Positions 16,195-26,550 of a stretch of 64,000 bases of DNA are shown here, piece after piece. The notes below the pieces were generated by a model. The model was given only the letters and a program-made list of their open reading frames with translations, was not told the DNA's origin and did not search any database. Both the position numbers and the translations under genes were made by a program. Numbering within the stretch: the first letter of the stretch is position 1; each line of letters starts with the position of its first letter. Source of the DNA: Actinomycetota bacterium (GTDB taxonomy: Bacteria; Actinomycetota; Acidimicrobiia; Acidimicrobiales; JAMCPL01); contig JAMCPL010000016.1 of the NCBI GenBank assembly GCA_023379675.1, forward strand, positions 55,897 to 119,896, in the 5' to 3' direction.

Positions 16195-19100
16195 CTACGA
16201 CGTAGCCGCCGTAAACCATCCCGACACATCGACAAGCACGTTGACACTGCCACTTCCACCGCCATTGGCAATATTCACCGTACCACTCGAAGTGAGCCCG
16301 CCAATCACCATGTTCGCACTAGTGGTGCCAACCCCAAAGTTGACGTCTGAAGTCGTCGGAGCAGTACTGCCTGAATATACCGTCAGGTAACCTCCACCGG
16401 TTCCACCGGTTGCAGTGACATTGCCAACAAACGCAGTTGCGCTGCTCGGTATACTATCAATACCTGTCACCTGAGCGGTGATCGACTTGCCTGCCGATAC
16501 CGCCCCCAGCGTCGCATTGGCACTGGGCAGGTTTTCAGAAGCACAGAAGCTCGGCGCTGACGACACGCTGCACCTGGTATCCACAATCCTTGCCGGTGTG
16601 ACCGGGTTGAATAGCGAACCAGTCTGGCTGGTGGATGACCCATCGGTGTAGTAGCCGCTCACGTCCACTATGAAGTTGGCGGTGCCGGAATTGTTATAGA
16701 GCGTGATTGCCCCATTGGCACCGACTTCTACGATCACCCTGTTCGGTACGGTCTGGCCGGCAATCCAGTTGACGGTTGACACCGTAGCCTTGCTGGCGCC
16801 TGCAGGGTAGGCGGTGAAGTAACCGCTACTGGATGTGTTAACTGCAGTGAGATTCAACACCACTGCAGATACTCCACTTGATGGGACCGGACCAACACCA
16901 GTTACCGTGACGTTCTCAGTCTTGCCTGCACCGAGGGTAACGAGCTTACCATTGGCACTCGGAATGGCCGAGCAGTAGCTGCTTGTTATACCAGTAGGCA
17001 ACGGCGACTCGCTGCACCTGCTGTCCGCCAATCTTGTCGGAGTGACGGCATTGTAAAGACCAGCGGGTGTACTACCCGGAGGTGCGTAGTAGCCCTCTAT
17101 GTCCACTATGTAGTTCACAGCGCCACTCGTGCCGCCATTGGCCACGCTAATCTCACCATTCGAGGTGTTTACAGGCACCGTCACCAGGTTGGTAACCACC
17201 TTAGTGGTAGATGTCCAGTTGAGACTGGAAACCACCGCAGGGGTCGAGCCCTCAGGATAGATGCTCAAGTAACCGCCACCAGTCATATTGACTGCAGTCA
17301 CATTAACCACAACGGCTGTAGCGGTCAACGGAATGGCATCCACGCCGGTTACGGCCACATTCTCGGACTTACCTGCCGCCAGGGTACCAAGAGATGCATT
17401 TGCACTCGGCAGGTTCTCACCAGCACAGTAGCTTGGCGCCGGTGAAGCGCTGCAACGCGTGTCGGCCAGCCTCATCGGGTTCACTGGCGTATATGCATCA
17501 CCGCTAATCGCCACCACATATGTGAACTGATCGGCAGATGAGGTCGCTGACGTGCCTCCAGCGGTGGTGACTGTCACATTGACCGTGCCTGCAGACTCCG
17601 CAGGAGAGGTGGCGACAATCGACGTTGACGAGCTGACCGTTGCGGCGGTCGCAGTCACCGCACCGAACATCACCGTAGCACCAGAGGCAAAATTGGTACC
17701 TGTGATAGTAACTGCGGTACCGCCAGAAGTCGGGCCGGATACTGGGCTGATGCCACTTACCGTAGGCAGCGCAATTATGGTGTAACTCGATGTATTGACA
17801 GGCACAATGTCAGTCGAAGTGTTGACACCGAGTGTGTAGCTGCCCATCGCTGGGTTGGTCACCCCACTTACAGCAACTGTGACAGCGGTCGAATCAGCAA
17901 CCGCAACCGGACTGGTAATAGTAACCGTATCGGTACCACCACCCGAAACGGTAGCAGCAGCGGTAGCATTGACCGTGTAATCACCAGCACTGGTCGGGAA
18001 CACTGTACCGCTTGGGGCAGTGAAGGTAATAGTACCACTGTTGGCGGCAAGCGCACCACTGGAGCTGGTTGTAAAGCCAACCGTGTACGTTGCACTTACA
18101 CCGGCCAGATTGCTGCTTGGACTTGGACCCGTAACGCTTGAGACGGACGAACCAATAGCATAAGAGGCTGTGTCCACAGGTACCGTATCCGACGACGTGT
18201 TCACCGCCATGGTATAGCTACCACTGGATGGATTAGTGACACCCGATATGGCAACCTTCACTACCGACGAATTGCCTATCGCAATCGGCGTGGTGATCGT
18301 AACCGCACTCGTGCCACCACCACTCAGTGTCGTTACTGCAGTACCACCTACCGTGTAATCCGATGCAGCAGAGGGAAATATCGTACCGCTCGGAGACGTG
18401 GTTAGAGTAATCGTACCGCTACCCGCCGCCAGTGCGCCAGTTGTGCTGGTCGTGAAGCCAACAGTGTAGGTGGCACTAGTAGCCGGTGTCGCCGGACTTG
18501 GCGATGGCCCCGTTAGGCTTGACACCGCACCTGTGATTTGATAGCTACCGGTGGAACTGGGAGCCAGATCAGCCGAAGTATTTACATTCAACATGTAAGT
18601 TCCTGCGGGTGGATTGACAACACCCACGATAACAATGCTAACCGGCATAGTGACACCCACCGCCGTGGGAGTGGTGATGGTAGCCGTCGAGTCCGAGTTA
18701 CTAAGTGCAACCGTAGATGCCGCTACAGCAGCACCGCTATTCACACTGACCGTATATGCCGACGCCGCAGACGGGAACACGGTACCCGCAGGCGCTGCGA
18801 GGGTGATCGTACCCGTTCCAGCCGAAAGCGCACCGCTGGAACTGGTTGAGAAGCCCACAGTATACTGCGCAGACTCGCCAGAACCCTTCAGCGTCATCGA
18901 AACACTAGGACTACTGACTGCACTCTCGATCGTGTAGCTCGAGGTAGGCACGACAGCTTGATCCGCCGAAGTACTTAGATACTCGCTGTAGGTGCCGGGC
19001 GAAGGATTGGTAACACCGTTGATCACAAGTGTTCCTGCGGCGGAATCAGCAATACTCTGCAGCGGCTGTAACTCCACTTGGGCACAACTCCATCCACTTA

Positions 19101-22100
19101 GTGCGGCTGGAAGAGCTGATGGGCATGTTGCCGCAGCACTATGAGCAGCTATACCGTCAACCACAAAATCCGATGCACTTGACGTAGGCAGCCCCGTCGC
19201 TGTGCCACCAGTTGCCGCAGGCGGTACCACAACATAAACATAGTTGAGGATACTACTGGTAGTGGTGTCAACTAGCCCGCCAGTCGCACTGGTAGTGAAG
19301 CCATACACGTACTGCGCCGTTGTCGGATCAGCAGCCAAATTGCTAACCATGGGGCCGGTAACCTTGCTGAGACCGGTATACACAGAAATAGATGGCTCCA
19401 AAGGCGATGTACCATAGGCACAGGTAACACCACCAAGTGGGCAACTGTCCGACGAGGTGGTGATATCCATAGAGTATGTAGTAGACGGAGCCATCACTAC
19501 CGGCCCATTTGTTACACCATTTATCACTACGGCAACTGAAGCACCGCCAGCCACATCCGTCGGCGTAGTGATCGTGACGGTCGCATCGGAATTACTGAGA
19601 GCCACTGTCGATGCAACGACTCCGTTCACCGTATACGCAGTTGCAGATGACGGGAAAACGGTACCGCTCGGGGACGTAGCAAGAGTAATCGTACCTGTCC
19701 CTGCCGCTAATGAACCACCGGTGGAACTCGTAGTGAAGCCAACCGTATAAAGTGCAGACTGGCCTGCAGCATTATTACTGGACTTCAAACCAGGACTAAC
19801 AACCGACCCTGGGAGGGCAACAATTGTGTAACTCGGCCCAGGAACAAGACCCTTTGAATCGATGCTCGACTTCACTGAAAATGCGTATGAACCCGCAGCC
19901 GGATTTGTCACACCACTTATTACAATAGTAACAGTAGCTGACGCGCCCACCGAAACCGGCAGATCAATGACCGGGACATCCGTAGTTGACGATGCTGCAA
20001 GGCTCACCGCAGCAACACCATTGACAACATAGTCCGAAGCAATGGTTGGCAATGCAGAGCCCGCGGTAGATGTAAGCGTTATGGTGTCATCAATGTTCAA
20101 TCCGCCAGTACTGCTTGTATTGAAAGACAGCACATACTGGTTACCAGGGGTAGTAGCAAAACTATTGGGTGATATACTCGGTCCCGTAACACCAGTTACA
20201 AATTGTGGCGACGACAACGGCGACGACGGCACGTCATACCAATTACTGTTCACCGGCGTAGTGTCCGACGAGGTATCCACACTGAGCTGGTAGCGACCCG
20301 TTGCCGCATCAGTAGTGACGCTAACAGACACACTCACAACATCCGTGGCAGGCACCGCCGTTCCAATATCCAACGTTACCGAGTTCGATCCTGATACCGG
20401 AACGCTGCTGACGGTAACCGAAGAGGTTGCCGTCGTGTTCGTAACGGTGTAGCTCCCGGTGGCACTTGGAAACTCAACTCCGCTCGGGGCCACGATGCTG
20501 ATGCTACCGCCTGACTTTATACCACTTGTCGAGGTGAAGCTGATGCTGTAGGTGCCCGAGCTATCGGACGCACTAACGTCGCTAACTGCCGTTGCTGAAG
20601 TGATCGTATATGAGGACGACGGAGACGGGTAGTCATTCGCCGACGTAAGTACCGCACCAAGCTCCGCAGTGTTGGAGGACACGGTCGGGTTGGTCACGCC
20701 AGCCACCACTACGGTTACGCTAGAGGAGTCAGCCACCGATACCGGCGTAGTAATAGTTGCCATAACTATAGGACCAGAGGTCACCGGAGTAACTGTACCT
20801 GACGCAGCTACTCCATTCACGGTGTAGTCCGTTCCAGAAGTCGGGAAGGCCGTACCTGCGGTGGCATTGGTACTCGACGCACTCGGAGCAACGAGCGTAA
20901 TGGTATCCGTTCCGGCAGTAAGTGCACCGGTGCTGCCGGTAGTAAAGCTATAGGTGTAATTTGCGATTGCTCCCGATGCCAGACTGGTGGGATTGGGCCC
21001 GCTAACACTTGTCACCTCCGTAGCCACGTTAAACGCTACTTTTGCTGGAGCCTGATCTGTTGAATCACTCACATAAAGATCAGTTGAACCAGCAGTTGTT
21101 GTATTGGTAACGCCAATCACATTGACCGTGACAGTCGTACCTGACGAAATAGTTCCTACCGGGTTGGATATGGTGACGCTGTCAGTTCCCCCACCCGTGA
21201 TGGTGGTAGCGGCGACACCACCGGTGCCGGAATTCACCGTATACGAGCTTGGAGCTGTCGGGAACGCAGTTCCGGTCGGCCCCGTCAGCGTAATGGAGCC
21301 ATTGGAAGCAATCCCGCTTGTGGCAGAAAATGTAATTAGGTCATTGGAACCGCCACCTGCAAGTACCGCACTTGGGTCAGGACTTGTTGTAAGGGTTACC
21401 GAGCCAACCTCAGTAGGAGCCGTCACGATCGAGTAGCTGGAGGTAGCTACCGGTGCCGCATCCGAGGAGGTGGATACATCAAGGGTATAACTACCTGCAG
21501 ATGTGGGATTGGTCACATCATACACGACCACGGTTACACTGGCAGAGTCAGGTATGGTTGTGGTCAGTGGATTGGTAATGACAGCACAGGTTGCGCCAGT
21601 CACAGTTCCGGATGGGCACGATGAACTCACACCAGTAGCGGCAACATTGTTCACTGTAAAATAGGATGGCGTCGCCGGCCATGTGGTTTTACCCGTTGGG
21701 TCAATCAAGGTAATGGTTCCCGGCGTCGTAGCCGTTGAAGCGGCAATTGCGCCAGTCGAGGAGGTTTTGAAGCCAATTGTGTAAATTGACGGATCACCTG
21801 CGTAGTTACTGTTTGGTCCACTTGGAGACGGACCTGTCACATTCGTAACTGAGGTGGCTACTGCCGAAATGGTGTAGCCGGAGGTGTTGACCGGAGCCGT
21901 GTCTGCGGAGGTGCTAACCGCCATGGTGTATGTCCCTGCAGGAGGATTGGTCACGCCGTTTGCCACGACAGTAACTGAAGTACCGTCAGCCACAGCCGTC
22001 GGAGTGGTGATGGTCGCCGTCGCATTGGAGTTGCTCAGGCTGGGCGTTGCCGATACCGCTATGCCATTGACCGTGTACGCACTTGCAGAAGATGGGAAGA

Positions 22101-22623
22101 CCGTGCCGGTCGGTCCGGCAAGCGTGATGGTTCCTGATCCGGACGCAAGCGCGCCACTGCCACTCGTGGTGAATCCGACCGTGTACAGCGATGACGCACC
22201 AGCCGTCGCCGGACTCGGGCTTGGCCCGCTATTGATTGTGACCGAGGTGGCCGCGAACGCGGTACTGCCCAGAAATGGCAACATACCGAGTCCCGCCATC
22301 AGCGCAATGCTCACGCTCGCTATCGCCCTACTGAAATAGCGCAACTTGGCGGACCGGACGGTCCCTGTTTGGCTGCTAATGGTTTCTTGCTCGTCCACGG
22401 CTTTGTGACCTCCTCTGTCGTATTCCATGAATGGACCTTTGTTCGACTCTTGCACTTTGTCGCTCCACCTTTCGTATGCGCTCATGTACTTACCACCAAA
22501 ATCTACACTCATCCGATCTCCCGATGCAAATCCACCCGATCTCCGGGCCCGTCCCGAGCTTCTACTCTTACGGTTATCCATGTTTTCACCATTCATATTG
22601 CTGTCCGTATGACTGTTTATCAT
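16195..22623 (-). CDS. Giant secreted repeat protein, probable surface adhesin or sheath protein
   Basis: 2142 residues. The N-terminal 95 residues are polar, then SRAIASVSIALMAGLGMLPF...STAFA forms an export signal. About eleven diverged repeats of 120-150 residues follow, each with patterns like YTVGFTTSSSGAL, GTITL, GTVFPSSASAYTV and GVTNPPAGTYTMAVSTS; the composition suggests beta-sandwich modules. One IPT/TIG-like domain comes next (ISPVSGPTSGGTAVTITG), then three copies of a domain with RLADTRCS-like starts and NFIVDVSGYY-like ends, which is frequent in actinobacterial secreted proteins. No LPXTG anchor or S-layer motif is seen. The annotated ATG overlaps a promoter-like sequence, so a start at ATG 22596 or 22581 is possible. 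No enzymatic domain is visible. Confidence 0.85.
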   Translation of the reverse strand: MINSHTDSNMNGENMDNRKSRSSGRARRSGGFASGDRMSVDFGGKYMSAYERWSDKVQESNKGPFMEYDRGGHKAVDEQETISSQTGTVRSAKLRYFSRAIASVSIALMAGLGMLPFLGSTAFAATSVTINSGPSPSPATAGASSLYTVGFTTSGSGALASGSGTITLAGPTGTVFPSSASAYTVNGIAVSATPSLSNSNATATITTPTAVADGTSVTVVANGVTNPPAGTYTMAVSTSADTAPVNTSGYTISAVATSVTNVTGPSPSGPNSNYAGDPSIYTIGFKTSSTGAIAASTATTPGTITLIDPTGKTTWPATPSYFTVNNVAATGVSSSCPSGTVTGATCAVITNPLTTTIPDSASVTVVVYDVTNPTSAGSYTLDVSTSSDAAPVATSSYSIVTAPTEVGSVTLTTSPDPSAVLAGGGSNDLITFSATSGIASNGSITLTGPTGTAFPTAPSSYTVNSGTGGVAATTITGGGTDSVTISNPVGTISSGTTVTVNVIGVTNTTTAGSTDLYVSDSTDQAPAKVAFNVATEVTSVSGPNPTSLASGAIANYTYSFTTGSTGALTAGTDTITLVAPSASSTNATAGTAFPTSGTDYTVNGVAASGTVTPVTSGPIVMATITTPVSVADSSSVTVVVAGVTNPTVSSNTAELGAVLTSANDYPSPSSSYTITSATAVSDVSASDSSGTYSISFTSTSGIKSGGSISIVAPSGVEFPSATGSYTVTNTTATSSVTVSSVPVSGSNSVTLDIGTAVPATDVVSVSVSVTTDAATGRYQLSVDTSSDTTPVNSNWYDVPSSPLSSPQFVTGVTGPSISPNSFATTPGNQYVLSFNTSSTGGLNIDDTITLTSTAGSALPTIASDYVVNGVAAVSLAASSTTDVPVIDLPVSVGASATVTIVISGVTNPAAGSYAFSVKSSIDSKGLVPGPSYTIVALPGSVVSPGLKSSNNAAGQSALYTVGFTTSSTGGSLAAGTGTITLATSPSGTVFPSSATAYTVNGVVASTVALSNSDATVTITTPTDVAGGASVAVVINGVTNGPVVMAPSTTYSMDITTSSDSCPLGGVTCAYGTSPLEPSISVYTGLSKVTGPMVSNLAADPTTAQYVYGFTTSATGGLVDTTTSSILNYVYVVVPPAATGGTATGLPTSSASDFVVDGIAAHSAAATCPSALPAALSGWSCAQVELQPLQSIADSAAGTLVINGVTNPSPGTYSEYLSTSADQAVVPTSSYTIESAVSSPSVSMTLKGSGESAQYTVGFSTSSSGALSAGTGTITLAAPAGTVFPSAASAYTVSVNSGAAVAASTVALSNSDSTATITTPTAVGVTMPVSIVIVGVVNPPAGTYMLNVNTSADLAPSSTGSYQITGAVSSLTGPSPSPATPATSATYTVGFTTSTTGALAAGSGTITLTTSPSGTIFPSAASDYTVGGTAVTTLSGGGTSAVTITTPIAIGNSSVVKVAISGVTNPSSGSYTMAVNTSSDTVPVDTASYAIGSSVSSVTGPSPSSNLAGVSATYTVGFTTSSSGALAANSGTITFTAPSGTVFPTSAGDYTVNATAAATVSGGGTDTVTITSPVAVADSTAVTVAVSGVTNPAMGSYTLGVNTSTDIVPVNTSSYTIIALPTVSGISPVSGPTSGGTAVTITGTNFASGATVMFGAVTATAATVSSSTSIVATSPAESAGTVNVTVTTAGGTSATSSADQFTYVVAISGDAYTPVNPMRLADTRCSASPAPSYCAGENLPSANASLGTLAAGKSENVAVTGVDAIPLTATAVVVNVTAVNMTGGGYLSIYPEGSTPAVVSSLNWTSTTKVVTNLVTVPVNTSNGEISVANGGTSGAVNYIVDIEGYYAPPGSTPAGLYNAVTPTRLADSRCSESPLPTGITSSYCSAIPSANGKLVTLGAGKTENVTVTGVGPVPSSGVSAVVLNLTAVNTSSSGYFTAYPAGASKATVSTVNWIAGQTVPNRVIVEVGANGAITLYNNSGTANFIVDVSGYYTDGSSTSQTGSLFNPVTPARIVDTRCSVSSAPSFCASENLPSANATLGAVSAGKSITAQVTGIDSIPSSATAFVGNVTATGGTGGGYLTVYSGSTAPTTSDVNFGVGTTSANMVIGGLTSSGTVNIANGGGSGSVNVLVDVSGWFTAATS

Positions 22624-22643
22624 ACTTCAACGTATCTTGTCAA
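22616..22643 (-). promoter_or_regulatory. Sigma70-like promoter overlapping the annotated start of the giant repeat protein
   Basis: TTGACA at 22643-22638 and GATAAA at 22621-22616 are 16 bases apart. Transcription would start near 22608, inside the ORF-track start region, which favours a start codon at 22596 or 22581. Confidence 0.4.
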
Positions 22644-22849
22644 ACTCATATCCATACTTGGCATTCATATTTTTGCGTGACACAGATGTGATCTTAACAG
22701 TAAAATGTCCTACTGCGCAAGTACTTGGCACAATATCCTACCTGACCAGGTATTTCCCCGGCTGTATCGCATGGTGTCATAGATTAGCCGGTTTTCGCAA
22801 TCCTGTCAAGTCTTTCGGAGAAATTTTCGTAGCGGTTTCCCCAGGGCCC

Positions 22850-22877
22850 TTGCGGTTGATGGTATTGGTGGTAGAGT
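22850..22877 (+). promoter_or_regulatory. Promoter of the Uma2 gene
   Basis: TTGCGG and TAGAGT are separated by 16 bases, and TGG precedes the -10 as an extended element. The -10 ends seven bases before ATG 22885, consistent with a leaderless mRNA. Confidence 0.45.
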
Positions 22878-22884
22878 GAGTGTT

Positions 22885-23517
22885 ATGACCGTAACGGTTG
22901 CAGCATCGAAGGATCAGAATCCCAACGCGAAGCCGGACCCAAGTCTAGGCTCAGGCTCAGGTCTAGGCCCCATGGCCAGCGCCAAGGCTCCACCCAGAGC
23001 GTTTACCGCCTCCGATCTCGACACCATGGGAGACGATGGGTACCGCCGCGAGGTGATTGAAGGGAGATTGATCGTGACACCGTCCCCGATAAGCAGGCAT
23101 CAGGATGCTGTAGGCTCTCTCTTTTTGCTACTCGGGCACCACCGCCCTGACGGCTTCAGGGTCATGATAGCCCCTCTCGACTGGCGTACCTCTGGCGGAA
23201 ACAGCCTGCAGCCCGATCTCATGGTCATAGGTGAAGAGGACTACAATCCTGACGGCTTCCAACTCGCCACCCCGCTACTCGTGGTCGAGGTGCTCTCTCC
23301 GTCCACAATGATCTACGACAAAGGAGACAAGCTCAGGATCTACGAGACACTGGGTGTCCAATCCTACTGGATAGTGGACCCCGCCACCCCAAGTCTTATC
23401 GCATTGCAGTTGCGTGACGGGAGCTATGTGGAGGTTGCGCAAGTTACGGGTTCTCAGACCTACGAGGCCGATCTTCCCTATCCCGTGCCGGTGGCACCTG
23501 CCGATCTCATCCGCTGA
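22885..23517 (+). CDS. Uma2 family protein (DUF820, PD-(D/E)xK nuclease fold)
   Basis: About 210 residues. After a low-complexity, Gly/Pro-rich 40-residue start comes the Uma2 core: DDGYRREVIEGRLIVTPSP, the metal-site Asp in LQPDLMVI, then LLVVEVLSPST followed by DKGDKLRIYETLGVQSYWIVDP. Asp, Glu and Lys positions of the PD-(D/E)xK fold are kept. Uma2 proteins are abundant, often multi-copy in cyanobacteria and actinobacteria, and their biological role is not settled. I use ATG 22885 rather than GTG 22876 because of the promoter placement. The O-antigen-ligase-like gene follows 62 bases downstream. Confidence 0.9.
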   Translation: MTVTVAASKDQNPNAKPDPSLGSGSGLGPMASAKAPPRAFTASDLDTMGDDGYRREVIEGRLIVTPSPISRHQDAVGSLFLLLGHHRPDGFRVMIAPLDWRTSGGNSLQPDLMVIGEEDYNPDGFQLATPLLVVEVLSPSTMIYDKGDKLRIYETLGVQSYWIVDPATPSLIALQLRDGSYVEVAQVTGSQTYEADLPYPVPVAPADLIR

Positions 23518-23579
23518 GGAGGCGCCAAACACGGTGGGCATAGGCCAGCGGCAGGTAGTCCGACAGACGAGCCAACATC

Positions 23580-26453
23580 ATGGTGATAGGCTCGACAGGC
23601 ATGGCTCAGAAAGCTCGAAACCAGAACCGGCAGGACCGAGAAAACCAAAGCCGGGCGGCAAGGCGATCTTCGACAGCTAGGACGTCTCAAGGCAACCAGA
23701 ACCGGGACAATGCGAGCCGTTCCCCCCGTTCCGGCCAGAGAAGCCAGGCTGCCCAGTCATCGCTGGCGCACGGGAGTGATACCAGTAAATCAGGACAGGC
23801 TCGACCGGCACGGAGGACACCGGAACGGGCATCGGCCAGAACGGGCACGGCTGGCAAGAGAACAGCCGGCGGGGAAGATAGGAGCCCTAGTCGCTCGCAG
23901 ATCCGCCCGGTAAGTCATACGAACCTGCCGGAACCGTTGGGCGCCGTAGCTGTGCATGCACAAAAGATATTGCCCGCTTCAGTACCGCTTCCTATAGCGG
24001 GACTAGTCATCCTGGCATGGGCACTTCTCGGCCTGTTCTGGGGCACGGGGGTGATCAGTTCGTGGGCGTTTACCCTGTTCCTCGCAACCATGGTACCTGC
24101 AATACTCGGGACCGGAGTGATCGCCGCCATGGTCTCCCGAGGCAAAGAGCCCCTGCGAGCCGCCCGGGCATGCGTGCTGCTGGCACTCCTGCTGGTGGTT
24201 CCGCTCGTATTCGACCCTCACAGCACCCATGTGTTCAACCTGCCCAAGTATACTGTCATCGTCTGGGGAGCTCTCGTGCTTGGTGCACTGTGGATCGTCG
24301 AAACCATGGCCAAGCGCAGGGTAGTGCGATGGCGTAACGGCATGCACTGGCTGCTGATCGCATCTACCGTATGGGTGCTCATCACGGCCATAGCTAGTGT
24401 CGATCCGAGCATGTCGGTCCTCGGAGCACCCGGATCATACGACGGGCTCTACTCGTCACTTGCCTTCATGGTGATCGCATTCTCTGCCGCTGAAGCCTTC
24501 GATCCTCGCGATCTGTTGAAAGTCATGGGCGTACTCGGCTTCGCAGCCTGCAGCGTGGCTTCCATATACGGTCTCGTACAGATACATGACCTCATCACCC
24601 ACGGACCTCACTGGGATTTCGTACACTGGGCAAGGCTTCCGTTTCACAACGTCTTTTCCACCATGGGCAACCCCAACTTCCTATCCGGCCTCTACGTCAT
24701 TGTCCTGCCTGCATGCGTACTAATCGTGTTGCGGGCCACCAAGCGGTGGGTCAGGGCGGTTGGAGCCATAGCCTGCCTCATACTGCTCGCCGAGATACTT
24801 CAGAGTGCCACCAGGGGCGCCTGGGTTGCAGCAATCGCCGCTCTCTTCGTCCTAGCCATAGTACTGTGGCCTGAAATAAGGCGCAAGCCCCTGCTGATTG
24901 CCGGAGGAACCGGCGCCGTGGTGATCGTCGTAGGCACAGGGCTCGCACTTGGAGGCGCTAAGTATATAGGGGCCAAGCTCACAGCCCTATTCAACGCCGG
25001 TCCCGCCAGTTCGATCCAGCAGAGGTTCGATCTGTGGACAGCCGCCCTGCACATCGGAGGGCTGCATCCGCTGCTTGGTACTGGTCCTGATACCTTCGAG
25101 ATCGTATATCCTCGTTACGAGAGTGCCCAGTGGGTGCATTACCTGGGACAGATCTTCGTCGCCAATGGGGCCCATGACGTGTGGATGAACACGCTTGCGG
25201 ACAAAGGTTGGGTAGGCGTTGCGATACTTGTTGCGATACTGGGGTACGTGGGTTTGCGAGCGCTCGGAACGCTCATCCGGTACCGCAGGGCTGAAAGTTC
25301 GAGTTTCAGCACGGGTGGAGCCCGCGCTGAGGGTGCTGGTGTGGGCAGTGCTGCGGGTGGCATGAGCACGGGTACTGGTGGCGGCGGAAGTACCGGCAAA
25401 TTGGGAAGTGGCATCGGTGGCGCCACTCAACGCAGGTACGTGTTCGGCGTGCTGGCAGCCGGGCTGGTGGCGTACTGTGTACAGGACATCTTCAACGTCC
25501 AGGAGGTCGCCCTTTCCATGGTATTCTGGATGATGCTCGGGCTTCTTTGCGTGGCTGCACGCGACGCGGGCGTACCCAGCACCTGGTCGGCCAGAAGGCT
25601 ACTCGGCATCGGAGTAGGTAGGCTAGATACAGTTGCCATCGGCAATGTTGGCAGCCTCACCTTTGGTAATGGCGATGACAACGATGCCCTGGGTAGTAAT
25701 GGCGGTGGCTCTAGGGGCAGGGTAAGCAGCCGTAGGGGAGGACTGCGTGCATGGATGAATACAGAAGTCGGCGGCGGCGCCAGGAGCCGCGGTGGAGGTG
25801 GCGCCAGGAGCGCCACCAACAAGGGTACGCAACCTCGCCAGGCTCAGCGGGCTCGGCAGGGACACCGGAACCGTAACGCAACCACCAACCCCCTTCCCAC
25901 CCTGCTTACCGCAATCGTCGCTATTGTGGTCGTGGCCATACTCGCCTTTGGTGCAGACGGACCGTGGCGTGCAGCACATGACTACTGGGCTGCGCTCATC
26001 GCTCAGAAGCAGTATCAGGGTGTCGCGAAGACATACGGCGCCACTTCGACACAGGCAAAGACCATCGGAAACTCTTACTTCACCGATCTGCACAACGCTA
26101 TGTCACTCAATCCATGGGATGCCGGCTATCCAGCCGCAGTCGGTATCGACTACGGTGAAGCAGCGGTACACGCTTCATCTGGACAAGCACGTACAGCAGA
26201 TCTTGCGAAGGCCCACACGTACATGGCCAGGGCAGCAGCTATATCACCCCTGGAATCGAAATATCGTGACGAGTATGCCCAGGTGCTCGTGGATCAGGCC
26301 AAGGTGGCGCAAGCCGGCAAGGCCGGCGCGCAGGCAAGGCATGACTACGCTCAAGCGATAGCACAGCTACGCAAGGCCATTCGCTACGACCCACGAGATG
26401 AGACATTCCGAGCCTTCCTCTCGCAGACCGTTGCCGCAGCCAAAAAACTGTAA
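23580..26453 (+). CDS. O-antigen ligase/polymerase-like membrane protein with TPR-like tail
   Basis: 957 residues. The first 115 are basic, Gln/Arg/Ser-rich and cytoplasmic. About ten to twelve membrane segments follow. The Wzy_C-type signature region includes STMGNPNFLSGLYV, SATRGAWVAAIAALFVLA and the large extracytoplasmic loop ending in LGTGPDTFEIVYPRY...AHDVWMNTLADKGWVGV. After the last helices, residues 800-957 carry TPR-like helices (AHTYMARAAAISPLESKYRDEYAQ). Two Gly/Ser-rich insertions of 50-100 residues interrupt the membrane domain. The family transfers or polymerises lipid-linked glycans outside the membrane. WecA-like and GT2 genes downstream support a surface-glycan role; the exact product is unknown. 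Confidence 0.85.
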   Translation: MVIGSTGMAQKARNQNRQDRENQSRAARRSSTARTSQGNQNRDNASRSPRSGQRSQAAQSSLAHGSDTSKSGQARPARRTPERASARTGTAGKRTAGGEDRSPSRSQIRPVSHTNLPEPLGAVAVHAQKILPASVPLPIAGLVILAWALLGLFWGTGVISSWAFTLFLATMVPAILGTGVIAAMVSRGKEPLRAARACVLLALLLVVPLVFDPHSTHVFNLPKYTVIVWGALVLGALWIVETMAKRRVVRWRNGMHWLLIASTVWVLITAIASVDPSMSVLGAPGSYDGLYSSLAFMVIAFSAAEAFDPRDLLKVMGVLGFAACSVASIYGLVQIHDLITHGPHWDFVHWARLPFHNVFSTMGNPNFLSGLYVIVLPACVLIVLRATKRWVRAVGAIACLILLAEILQSATRGAWVAAIAALFVLAIVLWPEIRRKPLLIAGGTGAVVIVVGTGLALGGAKYIGAKLTALFNAGPASSIQQRFDLWTAALHIGGLHPLLGTGPDTFEIVYPRYESAQWVHYLGQIFVANGAHDVWMNTLADKGWVGVAILVAILGYVGLRALGTLIRYRRAESSSFSTGGARAEGAGVGSAAGGMSTGTGGGGSTGKLGSGIGGATQRRYVFGVLAAGLVAYCVQDIFNVQEVALSMVFWMMLGLLCVAARDAGVPSTWSARRLLGIGVGRLDTVAIGNVGSLTFGNGDDNDALGSNGGGSRGRVSSRRGGLRAWMNTEVGGGARSRGGGGARSATNKGTQPRQAQRARQGHRNRNATTNPLPTLLTAIVAIVVVAILAFGADGPWRAAHDYWAALIAQKQYQGVAKTYGATSTQAKTIGNSYFTDLHNAMSLNPWDAGYPAAVGIDYGEAAVHASSGQARTADLAKAHTYMARAAAISPLESKYRDEYAQVLVDQAKVAQAGKAGAQARHDYAQAIAQLRKAIRYDPRDETFRAFLSQTVAAAKKL

Positions 26454-26513
26454 CCGTAGTATGTGTGTAGCCGGCTCGAGTTCGTTGGTATAGCTGACCA
26501 GTTCAGGTAAACG

Positions 26514-26541
26514 CAGTATGTATGTATGTAGTATGTAGTAT
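26514..26541 (+). repeat. GTAT-type microsatellite upstream of a small gene
   Basis: Imperfect GTAT/GTAGTAT units run up to a TATGCT that could be the -10 of the next gene (26539-26544, six bases before its ATG). Slippage here could alter promoter spacing. Confidence 0.45.
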
Positions 26542-26550
26542 GCTGGACAC

